A stretch of DNA of 64,000 nucleotides. Origin: Marivirga lumbricoides. GTDB lineage: Bacteria > Bacteroidota > Bacteroidia > Cytophagales > Cyclobacteriaceae. A program made the translations under genes and the position numbers. Shown here in pieces: positions 18,023 through 26,453 of this stretch. The DNA is taken from positions 62,001-126,000 of the forward strand of contig NZ_BMEC01000015.1 of assembly GCF_014636295.1 (NCBI RefSeq). Direction: 5' to 3'. Every line of letters starts with the position of its first letter. Positions within the stretch are counted from its first letter, which is position 1. The notes below the pieces were generated by a model that saw only the letters and a program-made list of their open reading frames with translations, was not told the DNA's origin and ran no database searches.

Positions 18023-18090
18023 TTTAATATCAATTAACTTCATTATCGCGATACTTATTATTATAGATGTAAAAAATAGTACTTGAATTG

Positions 18091-18750
18091 ATGAAAACAC
18101 AAGATTCATTTGACAAGCAGGCAATTTGCAGGTTATGTGATAGCAAAAGCAAATTATTTCATCAATCCGAAACGTCCAGGTTTTTTAAATGCCCCACCTG
18201 CAAAGGTATATTTGTCGACTCATCTTACCTTTTAGATGCTGAGACTGAAGAAGAGCGCTATCAAGCTCATAATAATGACACTACTGACCCACGCTACAGA
18301 AAATTTGTTAGTCCTATTACAGGTGCTGTACAGGCGTCATTCAGGGATAGTCATCTAGGGCTTGATTTTGGCTGCGGATCAGGCCCTGTGATTACTGAAG
18401 TTCTCAGAGAAAAGGGGTATCAAATAAACACCTATGACCCATTTTTTGATTACAGACCTGAAGTACTAAATGAAAAATATCATTTTATTGCTTGTTGCGA
18501 AGTAGCAGAGCATTTCCATCAGCCGGCCAAAGAATTTAAATTACTTAAAAAACTACTGCATCCCAAAGGAAGCTTATTCATCATGACTGACCTTTTTAAA
18601 GGTGAAATCGACTTCGCAGAGTGGTACTACAAAAATGACCCTACTCATGTGTTTTTCTACCAGAACGATACATTTGAATGGATTTGCAAACACTTTGATT
18701 TTGAAAAATTTGAAATATCAGGAAGGTTGACTACTCTCTACAATAAGTAA
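18091..18750 (+). CDS. Class I SAM-dependent methyltransferase with N-terminal zinc-ribbon-like motif
   Basis: The protein begins with two CxxC pairs (CRLCDSK and CPTCKG, residues about 12-36), a likely zinc ribbon. A Rossmann methyltransferase core follows, with LDFGCGSGPVI (SAM loop), YDPFFDY (acidic residue after strand 2), ACCEVAEHFHQP (strand 4) and LFIMTDLFKG (strand 5). Similar zinc-ribbon methyltransferases modify lipids, quinones or sugars; the substrate is unknown here. I use the ATG at 18091 rather than the TTG one codon earlier. No functional neighbours are apparent. Confidence 0.82.
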   Translation: MKTQDSFDKQAICRLCDSKSKLFHQSETSRFFKCPTCKGIFVDSSYLLDAETEEERYQAHNNDTTDPRYRKFVSPITGAVQASFRDSHLGLDFGCGSGPVITEVLREKGYQINTYDPFFDYRPEVLNEKYHFIACCEVAEHFHQPAKEFKLLKKLLHPKGSLFIMTDLFKGEIDFAEWYYKNDPTHVFFYQNDTFEWICKHFDFEKFEISGRLTTLYNK

Positions 18751-18829
18751 TCCTTTGATTAGTAGTACATTAAATTGTATTCCGTTTTACTTTTTCCTAT
18801 ATTAAGAGAAACTTAAAATTTTTTCAACT

Positions 18830-19300
18830 ATGGTTAAAAGTTATCAGGGTGCATTCACAATGAAGAGCACACAAATAGAGGAGCCCCAGTCGGTGACTGT
18901 TGCGGATTATATGGCTACAAAACTAATTACGTTTAAGGAGTACCAACCGATAAATGAAGTGATGGAGCTTCTACTCAAAAATAAAATTTCTGGTGGACCA
19001 GTTTGTAATGAAGACAACGAAATCATTGGCATAATATCCGAAGGAGATTGTCTTAAAGAAATAGTAAGAGGGAAATATAATAATACTCCGAAACTGCCGG
19101 GCTTAGTGAAGGATCATATGGCCACCAACATCATCTCTATTCCACCGGAAACAAACATTTTTGAAGCGGCAAATATGTTCTTAAGAATGCGTTTCAGGAG
19201 ATTTCCTGTAATTAAAGAGGAAAAACTTATCGGGCAGATAAGTCAAAGAGATATTATGCGAGCCGTGCAAAGCATGAAAGAAGTTAACTGGAAGCACTAA
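18830..19300 (+). CDS. CBS-domain pair protein
   Basis: This is a stand-alone tandem CBS (Bateman) module of about 156 residues. The first CBS spans about 28-85 (YMATKLITFKEYQPINEVMELL then GGPVCNEDNEIIGIISEGDCL). The second spans about 95-150 (HMATNIISIPPETNIFEAANMF then RRFPVIKEEKLIGQISQRDIMRA). Such modules bind adenine nucleotides or SAM and regulate partner proteins; the partner is not encoded nearby. A second in-frame ATG ten codons later (MKSTQ) is also possible. The gene converges on the ATP synthase operon and shares a bidirectional terminator with it. Confidence 0.85.
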   Translation: MVKSYQGAFTMKSTQIEEPQSVTVADYMATKLITFKEYQPINEVMELLLKNKISGGPVCNEDNEIIGIISEGDCLKEIVRGKYNNTPKLPGLVKDHMATNIISIPPETNIFEAANMFLRMRFRRFPVIKEEKLIGQISQRDIMRAVQSMKEVNWKH

Positions 19301-19330
19301 GCATTCTTCACTTCAAGCACAAAATAAAAA

Positions 19331-19359
19331 AAGCCCCACTTAATTAATAAATGAGGCTT
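19331..19359. terminator. Bidirectional terminator between the CBS gene and atpG
   Basis: AAGCC at 19331 pairs with GGCTT at 19355 in a stem of about 12 bp with two mismatches and an A+T-rich loop. Read on the minus strand it is followed by seven Ts, so it mainly ends the ATP synthase transcript. On the plus strand it may end the CBS transcript less efficiently. Confidence 0.65.
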
Positions 19360-19381
19360 ACTGAAATATTATGTCTGAAAA

Positions 19382-20272
19382 TTACTTAGCTGCCAAAGCT
19401 TCTGCACCTGCAGTAATTTCAAGAATTTCTGTAGTAATTGCTGCCTGACGAGTTCTGTTATACGTTAATCTTAAGTCTTTCAGAAGCTCTCCAGCGTTTT
19501 CTGTTGCTTTATCCATTGCAGTCATTCTTGCACCATGCTCAGATGCATTAGAGTCAAGCAAAGCCTTAAAAAACTGCGTTTTTAATGAAGTAGGTATTAA
19601 CTCCTCTTCTATATATGTTTTTGAAGGTTCGTAGATGTAGTCATTTGCAGAAGAAGCCTGATTTTTATCAACCTCTTCACTTTTTTCAATTGGTAGAAAC
19701 TGTTCAACATTCACTACCTGGGTAGCTGCATTTACAAATTCATTATAAATTATTTCTACTTTATCGTAAGTGCCTTTTTTAAATGCCTCCATTATATATC
19801 TTGCAGCCCTGCTTGAGTCTTCAAAGCTTAGGGGATTAAAAAGGTTTACAAACTCACCATTATATGGCAACTTGTTTCTTTTAATATATTCCAAACCCTT
19901 CTTCCCTACAGGTAAGAATTCAAGATTCCCTGCAGTTACTAAATCAGCATATTTGCCTTCCATTAAGCTTCTGGCTTTACGAACTACAAAGCTGTTGAAA
20001 GCACCACACAATCCTTTATCAGATGTAACCAGTACAATAAGTACTCTTTGTACCGGCCTATGCTCACCATACGGATTCTCCATACTGCTATCTTCGCTTC
20101 CACTTACATTCTGCAAAATAGCCGATAATTTCTGAGAATATGGACGCATCATAGTAATTCTATCCTGCGCTCTTTTCAACTTTGCTGCCGCCACCATTTT
20201 CATGGCTTTGGTTATTTGTTGTGTAGAAACTACCGAATTAATTCTGTTCTTTACTTCCTTAAGATTTGCCAT
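19382..20272 (-). CDS. atpG: F-type ATP synthase gamma subunit
   Basis: Gamma is the central rotor shaft of F1, coupling proton flow through the c-ring to catalysis. The hallmark N terminus LKEVKNRINSVVSTQQITKAMKMVAAAKLKRAQ and C terminus TENAGELLKDLRLTYNRTRQAAITTEILEI are both present (quoted here in part: QITKAMKMVAAAKL and LLKDLRLTYNRTRQAAIT), forming the coiled-coil shaft. Length is 296 residues, normal. It is the last gene of the minus-strand operon. A 99-base gap with a strong hairpin separates it from atpA, unlike the tight spacing elsewhere in the cluster. Confidence 0.97.
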   Translation of the reverse strand: MANLKEVKNRINSVVSTQQITKAMKMVAAAKLKRAQDRITMMRPYSQKLSAILQNVSGSEDSSMENPYGEHRPVQRVLIVLVTSDKGLCGAFNSFVVRKARSLMEGKYADLVTAGNLEFLPVGKKGLEYIKRNKLPYNGEFVNLFNPLSFEDSSRAARYIMEAFKKGTYDKVEIIYNEFVNAATQVVNVEQFLPIEKSEEVDKNQASSANDYIYEPSKTYIEEELIPTSLKTQFFKALLDSNASEHGARMTAMDKATENAGELLKDLRLTYNRTRQAAITTEILEITAGAEALAAK

Positions 20273-20334
20273 ACAGCCTTTGAGTAAGTTTTATTCCCTA
20301 AAAAAATAAGGCAATAAATAATCTATTCATAAAA

Positions 20335-20359
20335 GGAGGAGTAGCAAAACTACTCCTCC
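20335..20359 (-). terminator. Terminator-like hairpin between atpA and atpG
   Basis: GGAGGAGTAG (20335-20344) and its perfect complement (20350-20359) flank a 5-base loop. On the minus strand the stem is followed by TTTTA. It lies 12 bases after the atpA stop, inside the operon, so it should act as an attenuator or 3' stabiliser rather than a full stop. Confidence 0.7.
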
Positions 20360-20371
20360 CATAATTTTAAC

Positions 20372-21946
20372 TTAATACTTAGAAGCTAAGTCTTTAGCTA
20401 CTTTTTCAACATTAGCAATAAGCTCATCTGAAAGCTTACCTGCTTTAAAAGCGTTTAAGGTTTCTTGCTCCTGTGCTTCCATCATGGTGGCAAATTCCTT
20501 CTCAAATTGCTTCACCTTATTTACCGGAACTTTATCAATAAAGCCTTTAGTAGAGGCAATAATAATTGCCACTTGCTGCTCCACGGAAACAGGAGAGTAT
20601 TGTGCTTGCTTCAAAATTTCCTGGTTACGCTTACCTCTTTCAATTACTCTTTTTGTTGTAGGGTCAAGGTCAGAACCAAATTTAGAGAAAGCCTCTAATT
20701 CACGGAACTGAGCCTGATCTAGTTTCAGTGTACCTGAAACCTTCTTCATTGATTTAATCTGAGCATTACCCCCTACACGAGATACAGAAATACCTACGTT
20801 AATAGCTGGCCTGATACCAGAGTTAAATAAGTCAGTATCAAGAAAAATCTGTCCGTCAGTAATTGAAATCACGTTTGTAGGAATATAGGCAGAAACGTCA
20901 CCAGCTTGTGTTTCAATAATTGGCAATGCAGTTAATGATCCACCACCTTTTACTTTATCTTTTAAAGTCTCAGGTAAGTCATTCATATCTTTAGCAATCT
21001 TATCATCATTGATCACTTTAGCGGCTCTTTCCAACAAACGAGAGTGTAAGTAGAATACATCCCCAGGATAAGCCTCACGACCCGGCGGTCTTCTAAGAAG
21101 AAGGGAAACCTCACGGTATGCCACAGCTTGCTTAGATAAATCATCATAAACCACTAAAGCAGGCCTTCCGGTATCTCTGAAAAACTCACCTATAGCAGCA
21201 CCTGCAAAAGGAGCGTAGAACTGCAAAGGAGCAGGATCAGCAGCCGATGCTGAGACAATTGTTGTATAATCCATAGCTCCGGCTTTTTCTAACTCAGCTA
21301 CAATTTGAGCTACAGTAGAAGCCTTTTGCCCGATAGCAACATAAATACAGTAAACAGGTTTCCCTGCATCGTAAAATTCTTTTTGATTAATAATGGTATC
21401 AATAGCAACAGCTGTCTTACCAGTCTGACGGTCACCAATGATCAACTCTCTTTGACCTCTTCCTACAGGAATCATGGCATCAATTGGTTTAATACCGGTC
21501 TGCAAAGGCTCAGTTACTGGCTCTCTGAAGATAACACCTGGTGCTTTTCGTTCCAAAGGCATCTCGAAAAGTTCTCCTTCAATTGGGCCCTTTCCATCAA
21601 TTGGTCGTCCTAGAGCATTAACTACTCTACCCATAATACTATCACCAACCTTGATAGAGGCAATTTTTCCTGTACGTTTTACAGTATCGCCTTCTTTAAT
21701 ACCTTTCGATTCACCTAACAATACAGCTCCAACATTATCTTCTTCAAGGTTCAATACCAAAGCTTGTAATCCTGTTTCAAACTCCAATAACTCACCTGCT
21801 TGTGCTTGTGTTAAGCCATAAATACGAGCTACACCATCACCAATTTGGAGTACGGTGCCTACTTCTTCTAATTCAGCCTCTGTTTTGAAACTGGAAAGTT
21901 GTTCTCTTAATATTGCCGAAACCTCATCTGGTCTAACCTCTGCCAT
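20372..21946 (-). CDS. atpA: F-type ATP synthase alpha subunit
   Basis: Alpha subunits alternate with beta in the F1 hexamer and bind non-catalytic nucleotides. The P-loop [14 protein letters not shown] is near residue 170. The signature [14 protein letters not shown] appears near 370, and [14 protein letters not shown] and [23 protein letters not shown] are intact. Length is 524 residues, slightly above the usual 510, as in many Bacteroidota. The gene follows atpH by 27 bases. The beta (atpD) and epsilon (atpC) genes are absent from this cluster; in this phylum they usually lie at a separate locus. Confidence 0.98.
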   Translation of the reverse strand: MAEVRPDEVSAILREQLSSFKTEAELEEVGTVLQIGDGVARIYGLTQAQAGELLEFETGLQALVLNLEEDNVGAVLLGESKGIKEGDTVKRTGKIASIKVGDSIMGRVVNALGRPIDGKGPIEGELFEMPLERKAPGVIFREPVTEPLQTGIKPIDAMIPVGRGQRELIIGDRQTGKTAVAIDTIINQKEFYDAGKPVYCIYVAIGQKASTVAQIVAELEKAGAMDYTTIVSASAADPAPLQFYAPFAGAAIGEFFRDTGRPALVVYDDLSKQAVAYREVSLLLRRPPGREAYPGDVFYLHSRLLERAAKVINDDKIAKDMNDLPETLKDKVKGGGSLTALPIIETQAGDVSAYIPTNVISITDGQIFLDTDLFNSGIRPAINVGISVSRVGGNAQIKSMKKVSGTLKLDQAQFRELEAFSKFGSDLDPTTKRVIERGKRNQEILKQAQYSPVSVEQQVAIIIASTKGFIDKVPVNKVKQFEKEFATMMEAQEQETLNAFKAGKLSDELIANVEKVAKDLASKY

Positions 21947-21973
21947 TATTATATTATTATAGGTTAATTAATT

Positions 21974-22531
21974 TTATATCTGTTTGATGTATTGATTCTT
22001 TGTCAATTCTCTTCTTAAAGCACTCAATTTAGCGCTTACCGTATCATCTATCTGCCTGTCACCTACTTTCAATAAAAAACCGCCAATTATACTTTTATCT
22101 ATATTTTCCTTAAGATCTATAGTTTTACCAGTAATCTCATTAACAAGTCTTTTAACTTCATCACGTAAGTTGTCAGTAAGAGGGAAGGTGGTTGTAACCT
22201 CGGCTTTCATAATCCCTTTATACTTGTTATAAAGTGTTTGAAAAGCCTGAGTGATATCAAGTAAGTAAGATTCTCTTCCCTTTTTTGCTATGATATCGAA
22301 AAAGGCTAAACTTAAATCAGAAACTTTACCTGAGAAAATCTCCTTGATAATAGCACTTTTCTTCGCACTTTTAACAATAGGATTTTTCAGTAACAGGACG
22401 AAGTCTCTATTTTGCTCACTTACCTTTAAAAATAAATCCATATCATTTTTGGTTTCATCAAGAGTATTCCTCTCTACTGAAAGATCCAAAAGCGATTTAG
22501 CGTACCTTGAAGCAATTCTAAATTCTGACAT
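21974..22531 (-). CDS. atpH: F-type ATP synthase delta subunit
   Basis: Delta joins the top of the F1 alpha hexamer to the b stalk as part of the stator. The family pattern is seen in ASRYAKSLLDLSVERN at the start, LLKNPIVKSAKKSAIIKEIF in the middle, and the C-terminal VDKSIIGGFLLKVGDRQIDDTVSAKL-type segment (SIIGGFLLKVGDRQID here). It has 185 residues. It is spaced by only 8 bases from atpF and 27 from atpA, in the conserved order B-E-F-H-A-G. Confidence 0.96.
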   Translation of the reverse strand: MSEFRIASRYAKSLLDLSVERNTLDETKNDMDLFLKVSEQNRDFVLLLKNPIVKSAKKSAIIKEIFSGKVSDLSLAFFDIIAKKGRESYLLDITQAFQTLYNKYKGIMKAEVTTTFPLTDNLRDEVKRLVNEITGKTIDLKENIDKSIIGGFLLKVGDRQIDDTVSAKLSALRRELTKNQYIKQI

Positions 22532-22539
22532 AGATCAGA

Positions 22540-23034
22540 TTAATTGAGTTTTAAATCCTTTATATAATCATCTACTAAAGCCTTTTGCTCTTTATCATCA
22601 GATAAATTTTTACGCAAAACTTTTTCGGCAATCTCAAGTGAAAGCTCTGCAACTTTAACAGTAACTTCTCTTAAAGCAGCATTTTTCTCTAATTCAATTG
22701 CTTTCTTAGCATCACCGATCATTTTCTCCGTTTGTTTCGAAGCGTCAGCCTTAGCCTCTTCTTTAATTTTTGTAGCTACATCAGTAGCCTCTTTCAAAAG
22801 CTTATCACGCTCAGCTCTGGCCTCCTGTAATAACTTTTGATTATCCGCCTGAAGCTTGGCCATTTCCTGCTTGGCTAGTTCAGCTGACTTTAAGGCATCT
22901 TCAATGCTATCTTCACGTGCTTTTAAAGCAGAAAGTATTGGTTTCCATGCAAATGCACGTAAAATGATAATTAAAATCAAAAATACAAGGCCTGTCCAAA
23001 ATACAAGACCTATTGAAGGGGTTATTAAATCCAT
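22540..23034 (-). CDS. atpF: F-type ATP synthase b subunit
   Basis: Subunit b is the peripheral stalk. One N-terminal membrane helix (about residues 6-28, GLVFWTGLVFLILIIILRAF) leads into a long charged helix (AREDSIEDALKSAELAKQEM onwards) that pairs with a second copy and with delta. At 164 residues it is of normal length, and only one b-type gene is present, so the stalk is probably a homodimer. An 84-base gap with a strong hairpin separates it from atpE upstream, whereas atpH follows after 8 bases. Confidence 0.96.
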   Translation of the reverse strand: MDLITPSIGLVFWTGLVFLILIIILRAFAWKPILSALKAREDSIEDALKSAELAKQEMAKLQADNQKLLQEARAERDKLLKEATDVATKIKEEAKADASKQTEKMIGDAKKAIELEKNAALREVTVKVAELSLEIAEKVLRKNLSDDKEQKALVDDYIKDLKLN

Positions 23035-23075
23035 TTTCTTTAACTTTTTTTACAAATGACTTTCTGGAGTGTTGA

Positions 23076-23104
23076 AAAACCTGCAGCCTAGCGCTGCAGG
23101 TTTT
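23076..23104 (-). terminator. Terminator-like hairpin between atpE and atpF
   Basis: A perfect 12-bp stem (AAAACCTGCAGC at 23076-23087 with its complement at 23093-23104) closes a 5-base loop. On the minus strand it ends in five Ts, which is the form of a strong intrinsic terminator. It lies 14 bases after the atpE stop but inside the operon. Confidence 0.8.
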
Positions 23105-23118
23105 AATTATCATACAAA

Positions 23119-23334
<216 letters not shown>

Positions 23335-23371
23335 TTATATTTAATTAAACATTGAAAATGCGAATCCTAAA

Positions 23372-24424
23372 TTAATGATGTTCATGTTCTGCTACTGCCT
23401 GGCCAATGAACAATGCTGCCAGTAAGGTAAATACAAACGCCTGTAAAAATGCTACTAACAATTCAAGAATGTTAATGAATAATGCTAATGGCACCGCTAC
23501 TAAAGAAGCTGCATATGAACCTAAGATAAAAATTAATGCGATTAATGATAATACTACAATATGCCCTGCCGTAATGTTTGCAAACAAACGAACTGCCAGA
23601 GCGAAAGGCTTGGCAAACACACTTATCAGCTCTATAGGAGCTAAAAGAATTTTTACCGGAACAGGCACACCTGGCATCCAGAAAATATGTTTCCAGTATT
23701 CTTTATTACCACTGAAATTTACCACAAACAGTGTAATAACTGCTAAAGTACCTGTAAAAGAAACGTTCCCACTTAAGTTGGCACTACCAGGAAAGAAAGG
23801 AACTAAGCCTATTAAGTTATTTAACCATATAAAAAAGAATACGGTTAATAAAAACGGCATAAATATATGGTGCTTCTTTTCTCCAATATTAGGAATAGCA
23901 ATTTCATCTCTCACGAATATCACCAAGGGCTCCATTAATGACTGAAGACCTTTTGGAGCACCTGGCCTTTTCTTATAACCTTTTGCAACAGTAATAAATA
24001 TGAGACATATTAATATAGAAGAAAGAATTAAAGTAAATACGTTCTTGGTAATTGAAAAATCCAGCGGTTGTTCACCAGTGTGCGCTTCTTCTGAATAAGT
24101 ACCTGCATAATAAATTTTATCATGAATTAACTCATAAGAACCTTTATCCGTTGTAACCGTTTCTTCACCATGATGAAATTTACCCGACATGAATATATCA
24201 AGACCATTTTCAGTCCATAGAATTACAGGAAGAGGAATAGATAAGCTTTCCTGTCCTTCACCCCACAAATGAAACTCATGTGAATCAGCAATGTGATGCA
24301 TAATCATCTCATTAGCATTAAAATCCCCTTCGCTTCCTGAAGCGTTAACGTTTTCGATAAATAAAAACGAAAATAAAAAAATAAATCCCAAGGATATAAA
24401 CCTAAAATGGTTGTTTTTAATCAT
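23372..24424 (-). CDS. atpB: F-type ATP synthase a subunit, with Bacteroidota N-terminal extension
   Basis: Subunit a forms the two proton half-channels against the c-ring. The essential arginine lies in KPFALAVRLFANITAGH, and the C-terminal helices LLAVAFLQAFVFTLLAALFI-like region (LLVAFLQAFVFTLLAALFIG) is complete. Unlike the roughly 270-residue E. coli protein, this one has 350 residues. It has a signal-like N-terminal helix (about 8-28, ending NVNASG) and about 110 extra residues rich in histidine and acidic residues (HHIADSHEFHLWGEG, FHHGEE). This extension is usual in the phylum. It overlaps the upstream membrane-protein gene by 8 bases. Confidence 0.96.
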   Translation of the reverse strand: MIKNNHFRFISLGFIFLFSFLFIENVNASGSEGDFNANEMIMHHIADSHEFHLWGEGQESLSIPLPVILWTENGLDIFMSGKFHHGEETVTTDKGSYELIHDKIYYAGTYSEEAHTGEQPLDFSITKNVFTLILSSILICLIFITVAKGYKKRPGAPKGLQSLMEPLVIFVRDEIAIPNIGEKKHHIFMPFLLTVFFFIWLNNLIGLVPFFPGSANLSGNVSFTGTLAVITLFVVNFSGNKEYWKHIFWMPGVPVPVKILLAPIELISVFAKPFALAVRLFANITAGHIVVLSLIALIFILGSYAASLVAVPLALFINILELLVAFLQAFVFTLLAALFIGQAVAEHEHH

Positions 24425-24851
24425 TTTTGAATGCTTTATCAGTTGTTGCTGAAATTTCGCGCAAGTTAGTCATTACACCTTTGATTTCAAACAACATATA
24501 TGATAAATACAATACAAAAAAATTGAGAGCAAAAGTTACCTTGTGCTCTATACCAAAGTAAACCATTATCAGCACAAACACTAATGACATTAATAGCCTC
24601 ATTATTATAGCTGCAAAAAGCTGCCCCCCTCTTTTGTGAGGCTCCAATCTAAAAGCTATACCATTAACAAAATGTATAAAACTCATGGAGACAAAAAGAA
24701 AGCCAACCATTAAATAGGCTGACTCATGCACTAAAAAAGCTAATGATTCTGTACTTGAGAAAATAAAAATCAGACTAATCTGTACTATGGCAATTAGCAG
24801 AAGCTTTAAAAATTCTAATAGTATTTTTTTCAACGCATTGAAATTGTTCAA
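24417..24851 (-). CDS. Four-helix membrane protein in the AtpI position
   Basis: This protein has 144 residues with about four membrane segments (LLIAIVQISLIFIFSS, YLMVGFLFVSMSFIHFVNG, LFAAIIMRLLMSLVFVLIMVYFG, FALNFFVLYLSYMLFEI). It sits between atpZ and atpB, where other bacteria carry atpI (uncI), and has similar topology, but I see no convincing sequence signature. The start is a TTG that overlaps the atpZ stop (TTGA), and its end overlaps atpB by 8 bases, so the three are tightly coupled. A role in c-ring assembly or Mg/Ca transport, as suggested for AtpI/AtpZ, is only inference. Confidence 0.75.
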   Translation of the reverse strand: MNNFNALKKILLEFLKLLLIAIVQISLIFIFSSTESLAFLVHESAYLMVGFLFVSMSFIHFVNGIAFRLEPHKRGGQLFAAIIMRLLMSLVFVLIMVYFGIEHKVTFALNFFVLYLSYMLFEIKGVMTNLREISATTDKAFKND

Positions 24852-25069
24852 ACAAATTCTCTTATCACCTGGTAAAGAGAAACTCCAATACCTATTAAAG
24901 AAAATATAATGAGGTTTACAGGTGTGGTCTTATCGTACCACTCGTCTAGTTTATATCCTATAAAAACAAAAATGCCGATCGTGGCCAGCATTTGAAATGC
25001 GAGACCGGAATATTTTATATAAGAATCAAACTGCTTTTGCTTCTTTGATTTTTGGGGTTGCTTGGCCAT
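24848..25069 (-). CDS. atpZ: AtpZ/AtpI family small membrane protein
   Basis: This 73-residue protein has a basic N terminus (KQPQKSKKQKQ) and two membrane helices (LAFQMLATIGIFVFIGYKL and LIIFSLIGIGVSLYQVI) joined by DEWYDKTTP. This is the common form of AtpZ-type proteins encoded at the head of ATP synthase operons, where they are thought to aid assembly. Its start overlaps the end of the bactofilin gene by 44 bases, which fuses a cell-shape module to the ATP synthase operon at the mRNA level. Confidence 0.85.
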   Translation of the reverse strand: MAKQPQKSKKQKQFDSYIKYSGLAFQMLATIGIFVFIGYKLDEWYDKTTPVNLIIFSLIGIGVSLYQVIREFV

Positions 25070-25472
25070 TGCTATCCTTAACTGCTTCTTCTCCTATTTT
25101 AATAGTTTTTGTTGATACTCCCATTTTACATGACCCGTTAAAAGTAGCACCTGACTCCACAATCATTTTATTAGTAATAATATCACCATGCACAACTGCA
25201 GAAGGCTTTAATACTAAAAGCTCAGTAATTTCCACAATTCCTTTTACTTCTCCTTCAATTTCAGCATTCTGTGAGAGTACATTTCCCTCAATATGAGAAG
25301 TGCTCCCTAGTACTAATTTAGATTTGGTTTTAATATTTCCCATCACCTTTCCATCAATACGTATATTGCCGAAAGTTTCGATATCTCCATTTATTGTAGT
25401 CCCTTTTCCAACAGTATTACTTGAACTAGTTATATCCTGTGCCATTATTTTGTCTTGTTTCTTATTAAACAT
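25026..25472 (-). CDS. Bactofilin (polymer-forming cytoskeletal protein)
   Basis: Bactofilins polymerise without nucleotide into filaments that position wall enzymes. The core (about residues 18-120) is a right-handed beta helix with regular glycine/valine-rich repeats: GKGTTINGDIETFGNIRIDG, GNIKTKSKLVLG, HIEGNVLSQNAEIEGEVKG and AVVHGDIITNKMIVESG. Short disordered tails flank it. The start is the ATG giving MFNKKQDK; a second ATG lies nine codons on. The upstream neighbour is an M23 peptidase, a pairing seen in many bacteria where the peptidase and bactofilin jointly set cell curvature or width. Confidence 0.92.
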   Translation of the reverse strand: MFNKKQDKIMAQDITSSSNTVGKGTTINGDIETFGNIRIDGKVMGNIKTKSKLVLGSTSHIEGNVLSQNAEIEGEVKGIVEITELLVLKPSAVVHGDIITNKMIVESGATFNGSCKMGVSTKTIKIGEEAVKDSNGQATPKIKEAKAV

Positions 25473-25487
25473 CTCGTTTCCCTTTTT

Positions 25488-26339
25488 TTAAAATGTTATA
25501 AATTCCTCAGGGTCTACCGGGTTACCATTGTACCATAGTTCTAAATGAACATGAGGACCTGAAGTTAGTTCCCCGGAATTACCAATTATTGAAATTACCT
25601 CTCCTGCATTCACGAAATTACCAACTTTTTTTAATAAAGCAGAATTATGTCTTATTACGGAGATTAAATTTGCTCTATGCTGTACGGCAATTACATAGCC
25701 ACCTTCCTGTGTCCAGGATGAAAGTATAACGGTGCCATCGGCAATAGATTTTACCGGCTCATTATTTTTTGCAACAATATCTACCCCGTAATGATCAATT
25801 GATAAATCGTAAGGGGAACTTACTATTCCCTGCAAAGGGGTAAAAAAGAAAATATCTTTCAGCTCTTCCGAATAATTATTTCTGTTGTAGCTTGTTAGAG
25901 AAACCTCAATCTGTTCAAATTCCTCTCTTATTAATGAGTCTCCTTCAGAGATTTTAGCAGGGTTCATATCCCTGTTAAGACCTTCAGCATTAATATTATC
26001 TGGCGTTTTGTATACAGAACCAGAAGGGACATCTCCGTTCAAAATGTTTTGAAAATTATTAATAAATCTATCCTGAGCACGAAGCTTTCCTTTTAAGGAG
26101 TCCAACTCTGTAGTAAGTGTTAAAAGCTGACGGTTATACTCCATTGTTTGATGCCTGGGATCAAACCATTGAGAAAGTACGGTTTGAGCAAGAAAAAGAC
26201 CAGCAATAAAAAGTAAAATGAAGAGCAATAAACTTATAACTATTACCTTTGCATAGGTAAAGTTAAAAGAAGAGACTTCCGCGAGGTTTTCTTCGTTTCT
26301 CACTACCATTTGGTAACGTGTAGTGAGCCAATTAGACAT
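25488..26339 (-). CDS. Membrane-anchored M23 peptidase paired with bactofilin
   Basis: After a short cytosolic N terminus, one membrane segment (about residues 28-50, VIVISLLLFILLFIAGLFLA) is followed by a coiled coil (about 65-100) and a C-terminal LytM domain. The zinc ligands are seen in DHYGVDIVA (H and D) and SGPHVHLELW (HxH), so the peptidase should be active. Partners of bactofilins have the same layout. The ATG at 26339 is used; a TTG six codons earlier is less likely. It is the first gene of the unit that continues through bactofilin into the ATP synthase genes, and a good promoter lies just upstream. Confidence 0.9.
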   Translation of the reverse strand: MSNWLTTRYQMVVRNEENLAEVSSFNFTYAKVIVISLLLFILLFIAGLFLAQTVLSQWFDPRHQTMEYNRQLLTLTTELDSLKGKLRAQDRFINNFQNILNGDVPSGSVYKTPDNINAEGLNRDMNPAKISEGDSLIREEFEQIEVSLTSYNRNNYSEELKDIFFFTPLQGIVSSPYDLSIDHYGVDIVAKNNEPVKSIADGTVILSSWTQEGGYVIAVQHRANLISVIRHNSALLKKVGNFVNAGEVISIIGNSGELTSGPHVHLELWYNGNPVDPEEFITF

Positions 26340-26379
26340 TGTTTTTCTTATGCGCAAGGTTAATTTTATTTATTTTGAG

Positions 26380-26408
26380 CAAATTTACATAATATCGATC
26401 AGTCTCAA
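26380..26408 (-). promoter_or_regulatory. Promoter of the M23-bactofilin-ATP synthase unit
   Basis: On the minus strand the sequence reads TTG-N18-TAAATTTG (26408 down to 26380), matching the phylum promoter in both boxes and spacing. It lies 40 bases before the peptidase ATG and is the only clear promoter I see for the whole ten-gene unit. Confidence 0.7.
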
Positions 26409-26453
26409 CAGTAAAATTATATGAATCATGCAATTTAGTCGTTTATACTCTCT

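Noticed and set aside
23406-23945. 179-codon open frame on the plus strand
   Set aside because: It is exactly antisense to atpB, and its sequence is a low-information shadow rich in N, T and K; atpB is certain.
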